Below are positions 1 through 6,099 of a stretch of DNA of 13,898 nt, in pieces. The notes under the pieces are model-generated. The model made no database searches and had not been told where the DNA came from. It worked only from the letters and a program-made list of their open reading frames with translations. The translations under genes were made by a program, and so were the position numbers. The DNA is from Rhodospirillaceae bacterium CCH5-H10 (GTDB lineage: Bacteria; Pseudomonadota; Alphaproteobacteria; Reyranellales; Reyranellaceae): the NCBI GenBank assembly GCA_001557035.1, contig LSKJ01000766.1, positions 1 through 13,898 on the forward strand, in the 5' to 3' direction. Position 1 is the first letter of the stretch; the number at the start of each line of letters is the position of its first letter.

Positions 1-336
1 CGACACGGCCATCAGCGTCACGTCGTGATGGGCCAGATGGACGACGCTGCCGTCGAATCCGTCGGCCACCGCCGAGCAGGACGGGCAGCCCGCCTTGTAG
101 TCCGGGCCGAACATGAAGTGATAGACGAGTAGTTGCGAACGCCCCTGGAAGAGATCAGGCAGCGTCGCACTCCCCTGCTCCGTGTCGAACTCGTACATCT
201 TGTCGACCCGCACCCAGGGCAGCGTCTGCCGCCGCCGCGCCAGCTCGTCACTCCGTCGCGTCAGCTCTTTTTCCTCCTTCAGCAGATCGAGGCGGGCCTT
301 CAGCCACTCCTCTCGCGAGACCACCGGGTGCTGCAT
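1..336 (-). CDS. DUF899 family thioredoxin-like protein (partial, 3' end beyond window)
   Basis: The visible 112 residues begin MQHPVVSREEW and contain the family landmarks LPWVRVDK, LFQGRSQLLVYHFMFGPDYKAG and a CPSC motif (Cys84 and Cys87), followed by FDGSVVHLAHHDVT. This is the N-terminal half of a DUF899 protein, a thioredoxin-fold family usually of about 230-260 residues. The biochemical role is not established; a redox or peroxide-related function is inferred from the fold and the CxxC. I chose the ATG at 336 because GGAG lies six bases upstream and the protein then starts like its relatives. An in-frame ATG at 348 would overlap the stop of the preceding gene as TGATG and add four residues. 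It is the third gene of an ArsR-SRPBCC-DUF899 operon, a common arrangement. The C-terminal half is lost at the window edge. Confidence 0.9.
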   Translation of the reverse strand, partial: MQHPVVSREEWLKARLDLLKEEKELTRRSDELARRRQTLPWVRVDKMYEFDTEQGSATLPDLFQGRSQLLVYHFMFGPDYKAGCPSCSAVADGFDGSVVHLAHHDVTLMAVS

Positions 337-347
337 GGCAGGCTCCA

Positions 348-836
348 TCAGTGCGGCTTGCGGGTGACGGTATCTTCCGCCGAGAGGGTGTCGATGGTCT
401 TCACGACCTGCTTCCAGCCGTTGCCCATGCCGGTGAAGGCGGTCTCGTTGCGCGGCAGCACGAAGCCCGAATGGACGAGGCGAAGGCGCGTGCCGGCCTC
501 GACGGGCGACAAGGTCCAGGTGACCACGGTGTCGAGCGGTGCGCCGTAGCCCACGTTCGACTCGTGCCCGCCTTTCCACGAATGGACGAAGCGGCGGTTC
601 TCGACCACCTCGAGAACCTCGCAGTGGATCGTGCCGTCCCAGCCGCCGGCCGGTGTCGTCTTGTAGGTGAAGCGGTTGCCCACCACCGGCTCGAAGCCGG
701 CCATTGGCATCTTGAGCCAGCGGCTGATGAGTGCGCCGGTGGTCAGCACCCTCCAGATCGCCGACGGCGCATGTGGGAAGACGTCCTCGACGACGATCTC
801 ATGGGTATCGAGCTTGCGAACGGCAGCGTTGCTCAT
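348..836 (-). CDS. SRPBCC / AHSA1-domain protein
   Basis: This 162-residue protein shows the AHSA1 (Activator of Hsp90 ATPase homologue 1-like) START-fold pattern. An N-terminal strand (EIVVEDVFPHAPSAIWRVLTTGALISRWL) leads to a central FTYKTTPAGGWDGTIHCEVLEV, then VVTWTLSPVEAGTRLRLVHSGF, and a C-terminal helix ending GMGNGWKQVVKTIDTL. The fold forms a hydrophobic ligand-binding cavity; the ligand cannot be told from sequence. Its ATG overlaps the TGA of the ArsR gene as ATGA, so translation is probably coupled. ArsR plus AHSA1 is a recurrent two-gene unit in proteobacteria, where the small HTH protein is thought to control the pair. No membrane segment or signal peptide is seen, so it is probably cytoplasmic. 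Confidence 0.93.
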   Translation of the reverse strand: MSNAAVRKLDTHEIVVEDVFPHAPSAIWRVLTTGALISRWLKMPMAGFEPVVGNRFTYKTTPAGGWDGTIHCEVLEVVENRRFVHSWKGGHESNVGYGAPLDTVVTWTLSPVEAGTRLRLVHSGFVLPRNETAFTGMGNGWKQVVKTIDTLSAEDTVTRKPH

Positions 837-1162
837 GGGTCCATTTCCTTCAGGAGAGCTCGGAGATTGTCGAAGCGCTCGCGCCAGAACACGCCGTAGT
901 GGCTCATCCAGTCGACCAACGGCTCGAGCCCCCTGGGCTCGGCGCGGTAGTAGACGTTGCGGCCCTCGGGACGTTCGACGACGAGCCCTGCCTGCTTGAG
1001 AGACTTGAGGTGCTGCGAGATGGCGCCCTGCGTCACTCCGCTTCCCCGCGTCAGTTCGCCCACGGTGATTTCCGAGGCCCCGACCACGCGTTCGAACACC
1101 GCCCTCCGCGTGGGATCGGCGAGAGTGCGCATGACGGCATCAATGGGTGCAGGCTGGATCAT
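833..1162 (-). CDS. ArsR-family winged-helix transcriptional regulator
   Basis: The protein has 109 residues from the ATG at 1162. The ArsR core is plain: MRTLADPTRRAVFERV (residues 11-26), a helix-turn-helix with recognition segment VTQGAISQHLKSLKQAGLV (43-61) and the wing VERPEGRNVYYRAEP. It has no cysteine, so it cannot be a classical thiol metal sensor; it fits the ArsR group that pairs with AHSA1 proteins and DUF899. Its stop overlaps the next ATG (ATGA). A longer reading from a TTG at 1198 is open but would translate the promoter and operator, so it was not used. No Shine-Dalgarno sequence precedes the ATG, and a sigma70-like promoter sits so close that the mRNA is probably leaderless. 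Autoregulation through the palindromes at 1172-1205 is likely. Confidence 0.93.
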   Translation of the reverse strand: MIQPAPIDAVMRTLADPTRRAVFERVVGASEITVGELTRGSGVTQGAISQHLKSLKQAGLVVERPEGRNVYYRAEPRGLEPLVDWMSHYGVFWRERFDNLRALLKEMDP

Positions 1163-1169
1163 GACCAAC

Positions 1170-1198
1170 ACATTAGTTAACACTAATGCATTAGTCAA
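1170..1198 (-). promoter_or_regulatory. Promoter of the arsR-SRPBCC-DUF899 operon
   Basis: On the minus strand there is a -35 TTGACT (1198-1193), a 17-base spacer and a -10 TAATGT (1175-1170). The arsR ATG starts at 1162, eight bases past the end of the -10. The expected transcription start therefore falls on or within a base or two of the ATG, which implies a leaderless transcript. The hexamers and spacing are read directly; activity is inferred. Confidence 0.6.
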
Positions 1199-1205
1199 TA
1201 CTAAA
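1172..1205. promoter_or_regulatory. Two tandem palindromic operators for the ArsR regulator
   Basis: ATTAGT-TAAC-ACTAAT (1172-1187) is a perfect 6+6 inverted repeat. A second copy, ATTAGT-CAAT-ACTAAA (1190-1205), has one mismatch and lies 18 bases on. The first covers the -10 side and spacer of the promoter; the second covers the -35. AT-rich palindromes of this size at the promoter fit an ArsR dimer site. The short period would put two dimers nearly two helical turns apart. Confidence 0.65.
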
Positions 1206-1228
1206 ATGACACCGCCGATTGGTGACCT

Positions 1229-1747
1229 TCAGGCTTGGAGGATCGCCAACGCCTGGCTGTAGGCCACTTCGGCGCGGAGCTTGAGTTCCGGCAGGGTACA
1301 GCTGCCGATCGGATGCTGAACCTTCACGAACGGGTAGTCAGGGATGCCGAGGACCCGTGCGATGTTCTTGACGGTCACCTCGAAGGGCGTCGTGCAGATC
1401 ACCACGGCGCGCTTGCCGAGTTGTTCGAAGCTGATGCTGTCGTGCAGACTGCACGTGGAGCAGGACCCTCAATCCCCCAGGCCGGTGATGAGGAAATCCA
1501 CCTCCTGTGCCACCTGGGTGAGCGTCGCCGACGGCGCCGGCGCGCTGGCATTCCGCTTCGATGCAACGGTGCGGATGGTGCAGCCGTGCCGCTCGACGAA
1601 CAGCGCGGCGACTTCGCGCAACATCTCGTCGGCGTTGAGCTTGCCGTTTTCCAGCAGGCCGATCCGCAGCCCGTCGATACTGGCAAGCGGTGGCGCGCGG
1701 AAAGCCTGGCGCTTCGGTGTCGTCGACATGGGTGAATAGAGCTGCAT
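1229..1747 (-). CDS. UGSC-family selenoprotein (in-frame TGA read as selenocysteine)
   Basis: Read with TGA 1471-1469 as selenocysteine, the gene gives 172 residues with Sec93. The stretch before the TGA ends DFLITGLGD; directly after it the same frame continues GSCSTCSLHDSISFEQLGKR, then AVVICTTPFEVTV and QHPIGSCTLPEL, to a TGA stop at 1231-1229. This spells the U-G-S-C motif that names the UGSC (seleno)protein family, whose members carry Sec or Cys at that place. The motif is a probable UxxC redox pair (Sec93/Cys96), with Cys99 beside it. A SECIS-like hairpin follows the TGA. The ATG at 1747 has GGAG seven bases upstream. It lies 17 bases after the 361-residue gene and is last in the Bug-unknown-UGSC operon. 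Its substrate is unknown. A plain gene caller would stop at residue 92 and lose the second half. The alternative, a nonsense mutation, is disfavoured by the motif and the hairpin. Confidence 0.9.
1435..1468 (-). promoter_or_regulatory. Bacterial SECIS element for Sec93 of the UGSC gene
   Basis: Immediately 3' of the TGA the mRNA folds into an apical helix CGUGCA (1455-1450) with UGCACG (1446-1441) around a GUC loop (1449-1447). A lower helix UGCU (1462-1459) pairs with AGCA (1438-1435), with a CCA/AC internal loop between. Nineteen bases separate the UGA from the loop, and the loop begins with G; both fit the known bacterial SECIS rules for SelB binding. The tip UGCAGUCUGCA closely resembles the E. 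coli fdhF SECIS tip UGCAGGUCUGCA as I recall it. Pairing is read directly; SelB binding is inferred. Confidence 0.82.
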
Positions 1748-1764
1748 CGGAGGTCTCCTTCCGT

Positions 1765-2850
1765 TTACTTCTGCGCGCCCGCGGGCGGCGGCACGATGGC
1801 CTGGTGCTGCATGATGGACGCCCGTCCCCGGCTCCAGGACGGGATGAAGCAGGAATGGCCGCCGGCATCGCCACCGCCCATCGTCACGAGGATGTCGTCA
1901 GGCCTCATGCCGCGATGCATGAAGCCCTTGGCCGCCAACGCATGTGCGCCCTCGCCGTGCTGGGCGTCGTATTCACGGTCGCGATACTTGCCGGCCTGCT
2001 TCATGCCCTCGACCGAGCGCTTCGCCGTGCTGAACAGGAACTCCTGCGCCTTCTCGCGCGACCAGCCGGCGTCGGCCACGATCTTCATGTGCTCGGGCGC
2101 CAGGATCACCACGCTCTGACCGAGGCTGATACAGCCATAGTTCGCCATCGAGTCGGCCACGGAAGCCAGCACCTCTTCCGGCGTGTTGCCGCCATGGTTC
2201 TCGATGTTGAAGAAACCACCGCCGGCGAAGCAGGTGACGCTCGACACGCCCTTGTCGTAGCCTTGCGCCTCGCAGAGCAGCGGCCACGGATTGCCGCGCG
2301 AGCGTTCGGCGATGCAGAAGCTGTACTTGCCGGGATTGCCCTGGGTCGACTTGTCGGAGATGCCCGGCAGCATCTGGAAGACGTTGCGCAGGATGAGGCG
2401 CGTCGCGCGGCCGATCGTGCCGTTGGCCCGGTTGCCCGGACCGAACAGGTTCACGTCGGCGTTCATGCCGATCTCCTCGGCATAGGAGCCGCTCACGACC
2501 AAGAGCGGCGCCGAGCCGCCGGTGCTGGCGGTCGAACCGTGGAAGTTGAAGTCCTGCCGGTTCATCGCCTCGAACGCCGCAACGATCACCGGGAAATACT
2601 CGGGCAGGCAGCCCGCCATCACGGCGTTCACGGCAGCGGCGTGCAGCGACAGGTCGAGACCGGTCGCGGGATGATGGGCGATCACCGTCTCGCGCGGCCG
2701 CGCATCGGCCGCCAGCATCGCATCGACACGGGCGACGACCGGCGGCACGACGGGAAGCCCATCCGTCCAGCCCTGCTCGTAGCACCAGTCGATGGCCGCC
2801 AGCAGATCGTCCGGGACGTCGTGGATGCGCGGCTTGAGGGCAACGGCCAT
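1765..2850 (-). CDS. Conserved protein of unknown function, partner of the UGSC selenoprotein
   Basis: I do not recognise a named family with certainty. The 361-residue protein looks soluble, with no signal peptide or membrane helix. Visible blocks are WCYEQGWTDGLPVVPP (residues 22-37), a Cys-containing VNAVMAGCLPEYFPV, NFHGSTASTGGSAPLLVVSG, a Gly/Asn-rich GPGNRANGTIGRATRL, and a C-terminal GGGDAGGHS (325-333) followed by FIPSWSRGR. The repeated Gly-Ser/Thr turns suggest a nucleotide- or phosphate-binding type of enzyme fold, but that is only an impression. It holds at least seven cysteines. AGGGGAG precedes the ATG at 2850. It sits 13 bases after the Bug gene and 17 bases before the UGSC gene, so all three are almost certainly one operon. 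A two-subunit enzyme with the UGSC protein supplying the redox centre is the simplest reading of the context. Confidence 0.85.
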   Translation of the reverse strand: MAVALKPRIHDVPDDLLAAIDWCYEQGWTDGLPVVPPVVARVDAMLAADARPRETVIAHHPATGLDLSLHAAAVNAVMAGCLPEYFPVIVAAFEAMNRQDFNFHGSTASTGGSAPLLVVSGSYAEEIGMNADVNLFGPGNRANGTIGRATRLILRNVFQMLPGISDKSTQGNPGKYSFCIAERSRGNPWPLLCEAQGYDKGVSSVTCFAGGGFFNIENHGGNTPEEVLASVADSMANYGCISLGQSVVILAPEHMKIVADAGWSREKAQEFLFSTAKRSVEGMKQAGKYRDREYDAQHGEGAHALAAKGFMHRGMRPDDILVTMGGGDAGGHSCFIPSWSRGRASIMQHQAIVPPPAGAQK

Positions 2851-2863
2851 ATGCGCTTCTCCC

Positions 2864-3850
2864 CTACTCGACCTTGGCGCCGACGCCTTCGACGAGCTTG
2901 CGCCACTTTACGAGTTCACCGGGAAGCATCGCGCCGAACTCAGGGCCCGGCTTGAAATCGATGTCTGAGCCGCCGCTTTCGAGTTGCTCGCGGAAGGCCG
3001 GATCCTTCAATGCGTTGGTCATGGCGGCGACGATGGCCTTGCCGACTTCGGGCGGTGTGCCGGCCGGCGCGACGAGGCCCAGCCAGCCTTCAAGGCTGAA
3101 GCCATGAGGCAAGGCTTCGAGCAAGGTCGGCGTATCGGGAAGCAGACGCGAGCGCTTCGAACCGGTCGTGGCCAACGCACGCAGCGTGTTCTGCTGCACC
3201 TGGCCGAGCGCCGTCTCGAAGGTCGGGAAGCCGACCTGCACCTGGTCGGACAGCAGCGCGCGCACGATCTCGGGCGCGCCCTTGTAGGGTACGTGGACGT
3301 AGTCGATGCCGGTGGCCTGGCGGAACGCCTCGGCGGCGAGATGGGCCGGGCTACCGGCGCCGCCCGAACCGAAGTTCAGCTTGCCTGGATTGGCCTTCGC
3401 CAAATCGACGAACTCCTTCACCGTCCTGGCCGGGCTGCTGGCCGGCACGACCATCATCGAGCCGCCGCGCAGGATCAGGCAGATCGGCGTGAAATCCTTC
3501 ACGACGTCGTAGGTGATCTTGGTATAGAGCGCCGGATTGATGACGTGGCTGTTGGCCATCATCATCAGCGTGTAGCCGTCAGGCACCGAACGGGCGACCG
3601 TCTCCGCGCCGATATTGCCGGCCGCGCCGGGCCGGTTCTCGACGATGAACTGCTGCTTCAGTTCCTGCGTCAGGCGCTGCGCGACGCGGCGTGCCGTGGT
3701 GTCGGGCGAGCCGCCCGCCGTGAACGGAACGACGAGGCGAACCGGCTTGTCGGGATATTGCGCCGCCGCCGGCCCTGCGAAGCCTGCGGCAATCGCTGTC
3801 GCAAGCAACAGCGTCCCGCACAGGCCCGTCAGGCTGTGTCTTCCAGCCAT
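2864..3850 (-). CDS. Bug-family (TctC-like) periplasmic substrate-binding protein
   Basis: This is a 328-residue extracytoplasmic receptor of the tripartite tricarboxylate transporter (TTT) class. An N-terminal signal peptide (hydrophobic GTLLLATAIAAGFAG, probable cut after PAAA, before QYPDKP) leads into the family signatures YPDKPVRLVVPFTAGG, IVENRPGAAGNIG, PDGYTLMM, LNFGSGGAGSPAHLAAE and VHVPYKGAPE. Bug proteins bind carboxylates, amino acids or related small organics; the ligand cannot be read here. GGAGG lies a few bases before the ATG at 3850. No TctA/TctB membrane genes are present in the window, which is normal for orphan Bug receptors. It is first in the operon with the 361-residue protein and the UGSC selenoprotein, so its ligand is likely the substrate, or a precursor, for those two. 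Confidence 0.95.
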   Translation of the reverse strand: MAGRHSLTGLCGTLLLATAIAAGFAGPAAAQYPDKPVRLVVPFTAGGSPDTTARRVAQRLTQELKQQFIVENRPGAAGNIGAETVARSVPDGYTLMMMANSHVINPALYTKITYDVVKDFTPICLILRGGSMMVVPASSPARTVKEFVDLAKANPGKLNFGSGGAGSPAHLAAEAFRQATGIDYVHVPYKGAPEIVRALLSDQVQVGFPTFETALGQVQQNTLRALATTGSKRSRLLPDTPTLLEALPHGFSLEGWLGLVAPAGTPPEVGKAIVAAMTNALKDPAFREQLESGGSDIDFKPGPEFGAMLPGELVKWRKLVEGVGAKVE

Positions 3851-3962
3851 GGATCCTCCATCGGCTTCATCTTCTTATTCTGCCCGCCAAAGGCACCCGA
3901 TCCCGCTCGAGTTACAACCACCCAATCCCGAATGAGCCATAGCCTGCAGGCATGGGCTCTCT

Positions 3963-4050
3963 TGTCGTCCTGAGCACGGCGAAGGACCTCACATGGCGGC
4001 CAGACGACTCCGTAGCAGGCGCGAGATCCTTCGCTCCGCTCAGGATGACA
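3963..4050. repeat. Imperfect inverted repeat (dispersed palindromic element type)
   Basis: Two 28-base arms, 3963-3990 and 4023-4050, are inverted copies that match at 23 of 28 positions. They carry the motif TCCTGAGC...GCGAAGGA, a kind of palindromic repeat seen many times in GC-rich proteobacterial genomes. The 32-base loop holds no motif. The element fills much of the 210-base gap between the LysR stop and the Bug start. Transcribed, it would form a long hairpin that could end or stabilise the LysR mRNA. The rest of the gap (3851-3962) shows only the Bug ribosome binding site and no convincing promoter. Confidence 0.7.
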
Positions 4051-4060
4051 CGAGGCACTT

Positions 4061-4963
4061 CTACTGCCGTGGCGTCTTGCGTCGCATGGCCGCCCGCGCG
4101 AAGTCGGCGACCTTCTTCACGACCGGCGAGCGCCACTTGGCCTCAGTGGTGAGCATCCAGCACTCGTAGCCCATCTCGACGCGCAGCTTCAGTTCGACCA
4201 GTGCGCCGTCGCGCAGCTCCTGCTCGAAGACGAAGCGCGGGCCGATGGCGACAAAATCCGAATCGAGCGCCCGCGCCTTCACCAGCGCGTAGTCGTCGGA
4301 GACGAACGCATTCATGTTGCGCGCGGCCCTGGCGCTCATCGCACCCACCCATTCGCGGAAGCTCGGGACCGCGCCGACGCTGGCGATCGGATACTTGAGC
4401 AGCGCCTCGGGTGTCAGCGGTGCCTGCCGCAGCGCCGGATGGCGCGGCCGCACGACGCCGATCCTCAGGTCGTCGCAGATCTTCACACGGATGAAGTCGG
4501 ACTGTTCGTCGGGTGCCTCGAAGTAGCAGAAGACAAGGTCGAGGCTCCCCATGCGCAACGAGCGCATCAGCGCCTGGACGTCGTCGTATCGCGCTTCGAG
4601 CTGCAGGTCGGGAAAGGCCCTGCCGACCTGACGCACGACTTCGGGCAGCAGCTTGATGCGCGTCGCGGGCCCCACACCGATGCGCAGGCTGCCAGCTTCT
4701 CCCTTTGCGAGTTGCTCCAGTTGCTCGGTCATCCGGGCGACGCCGGCCAGCACAGCCGCCGCATGCTCTGCTGCCGTGTGTCCGTAGACGTTGGGCCGGG
4801 CGCTGCCGCCGCTGCGGTCGAACAGCTTCACGCCGAGCTGCTTCTCCAGCCGCGCGATGCTCTTGCTGAGCGTCGGCTGGGAAATGCGCAGCCGCTTGGC
4901 CGCGCCGCTGAAGCTGCCCGTGCTGCAGACGGCAACGAGATGCTCGAGTTGCTTCAGCTCCAT
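4061..4963 (-). CDS. LysR-type transcriptional regulator
   Basis: The 300-residue protein has the LysR plan. An N-terminal winged helix-turn-helix ([25 protein letters not shown], then [24 protein letters not shown]) covers about residues 1-52. A linker helix follows, then a periplasmic-binding-like effector domain from [20 protein letters not shown] to near residue 280. The length is standard. LysR proteins usually respond to a small organic inducer linked to the pathway they control. It starts 34 bases after the asparaginase-like stop, on the same strand, so the two may be co-transcribed. The Bug-UGSC operon lies just downstream and is a plausible target. Its direct target site was not identified. 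The start at 4963 has only a weak ribosome binding site. Confidence 0.95.
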   Translation of the reverse strand: MELKQLEHLVAVCSTGSFSGAAKRLRISQPTLSKSIARLEKQLGVKLFDRSGGSARPNVYGHTAAEHAAAVLAGVARMTEQLEQLAKGEAGSLRIGVGPATRIKLLPEVVRQVGRAFPDLQLEARYDDVQALMRSLRMGSLDLVFCYFEAPDEQSDFIRVKICDDLRIGVVRPRHPALRQAPLTPEALLKYPIASVGAVPSFREWVGAMSARAARNMNAFVSDDYALVKARALDSDFVAIGPRFVFEQELRDGALVELKLRVEMGYECWMLTTEAKWRSPVVKKVADFARAAMRRKTPRQ

Positions 4964-4997
4964 CGCGGCAGGGTATCAGGCCGCGAGGAGGCCGCAA

Positions 4998-6005
4998 TCA
5001 GTAGGTCGCGAAGATGCGCTCAATCTCGGCTGGGTCCGAGGTCCGGGTAAGCGCCAGCGCGAGCAGCAACCGCGCCTTGTGAGGATTGAGATTGTCGGCG
5101 GCCAGCACGCCGGCGTCGCTGAGCTTCCTGCTGCGATGGATACGGCCCGAGCCGGCGCGCGAGGACTGCACGACCACGATGCCCTGCTTCACCGCCTCGG
5201 TCATCGCTGCGAGATCGGCGGCCGGCGGCATGCCGGGCGCGAAGCCGGCAGAGACCAGCCCCTTCGCCCCCGCCGCGATGAAGGCGCGCATCGCGCTGCC
5301 GTCGGAGCCGGCATAGGCGTAGGCGATGTCGACCCGCGGCAAGGCATCGAGGCCCGCAATGTCGAACTCGGTGTCCGGCATGTGCCGCCGCTCGGGCTTG
5401 CGGTAGTAGGCGATCCTGTCGCCGTCGGCGTGGCCCAGGATGCCGAAGTCGGGCGTGCGGAAAGTCTGCATGCGCCAGTTCGAGGTCTTGGTGACCTCGC
5501 GCGCCGCCTGGATCTCATCGTTCAGCAGCACCAGCACGCCCCTGCCCCGGCTGTCGGGACTGGCCGCCGTGCGCACGCCGTTCACGAGGTTGATCGCGGC
5601 GTCGGTCGACAGGCCCGAGGCCGGACGCTGCGAACCTATCAGAACGACCGGCACGTCGATCCTGAGCACCAGGTTCAGGACCCAGGCCGTCTCTTCCAGC
5701 GTCGCCGTGCCGTGGCCGATGACGATGCCCGCGAGATCGGGATGCTCGGCGACGGTGCGATGACAGAGCGCCGCAAGCTCCTTCCACTCGGCGAAGTAGA
5801 TCTCGGGACTCGGCACGTTGCGGAAATCGACCGGGATGACCTCGGCGATCTCGTTCACCACCGGAAAGCGTTCGACGATCTGGCTGGCATGCATCCGCTT
5901 GTCGTGGATGCCGTAATCCTGCAGCTCCAGGGGATGGATCCCGAGCGAGGACATGGTCCCGCCCGTGCCGATGAAGGCCACCTTGGGCCGCTTCGTGCTG
6001 CTCAC
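4998..6005 (-). CDS. Asparaginase-family protein with altered active site
   Basis: This 335-residue protein is of the type I/II L-asparaginase family. I chose the GTG at 6005 (SSTKRPKVAFIGTGGT) because GGAG lies just upstream and the family begins there; an ATG at 6083 would add 26 residues without resemblance. Seen are the nucleophile loop GTGGT (Thr17), Tyr31, the second motif HGTATLEETA (98-107) and NDEIQAAREVTKT with Lys173. In asparaginases the second motif is HGTDT, and its Asp is catalytic; here it is Ala101. The protein keeps Thr17, Thr100 and Lys173, so it may be a variant amidohydrolase with another substrate. No signal peptide is visible, so it is probably cytoplasmic. The LysR gene follows after 34 bases. 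Confidence 0.88.
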   Translation of the reverse strand: MSSTKRPKVAFIGTGGTMSSLGIHPLELQDYGIHDKRMHASQIVERFPVVNEIAEVIPVDFRNVPSPEIYFAEWKELAALCHRTVAEHPDLAGIVIGHGTATLEETAWVLNLVLRIDVPVVLIGSQRPASGLSTDAAINLVNGVRTAASPDSRGRGVLVLLNDEIQAAREVTKTSNWRMQTFRTPDFGILGHADGDRIAYYRKPERRHMPDTEFDIAGLDALPRVDIAYAYAGSDGSAMRAFIAAGAKGLVSAGFAPGMPPAADLAAMTEAVKQGIVVVQSSRAGSGRIHRSRKLSDAGVLAADNLNPHKARLLLALALTRTSDPAEIERIFATY

Positions 6006-6059
6006 GCGATGCTCCTGCGCTGGTCGTGGACCCGGCGCAGGACGCAAGATCGATGCCGC

Positions 6060-6087
6060 CGCGATGTCGCCGTTTGGCGACATCGCG
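6060..6087. terminator. Strong hairpin after the yghU-like gene, possible terminator
   Basis: A perfect 12-base inverted repeat (6060-6071 with 6076-6087, outer pair C-G) encloses a GTTT loop. It starts 12 bases past the stop of the yghU-like gene and lies upstream of the asparaginase-like start. No T-run follows on either strand, so it is not a classical intrinsic terminator. It may stabilise the 3' end or be a protein-binding palindrome for the downstream gene. Confidence 0.45.
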
Positions 6088-6099
6088 CACAGCGGACGG

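Noticed and set aside
1163..1198. Longer arsR start at a TTG (1198)
   Set aside because: It would translate the promoter and operator palindromes; the extra 12 residues do not look like an ArsR N-terminus.
1469..1471. TGA as a true stop or nonsense mutation in the UGSC gene
   Set aside because: The frame continues without further stops for 79 codons, the junction gives the exact UGSC motif, and a SECIS-like hairpin sits at the right distance.
3851..3962. Promoter of the Bug-UGSC operon
   Set aside because: No hexamer pair with acceptable spacing was found; TTGTAA and AGAATA-like boxes are too far apart.
6006..6083. Upstream ATG start for the asparaginase-like protein
   Set aside because: The extra 26 residues are Pro/Ala-rich, overlap the 6060-6087 hairpin and lack family likeness; the GTG at 6005 has a ribosome binding site.
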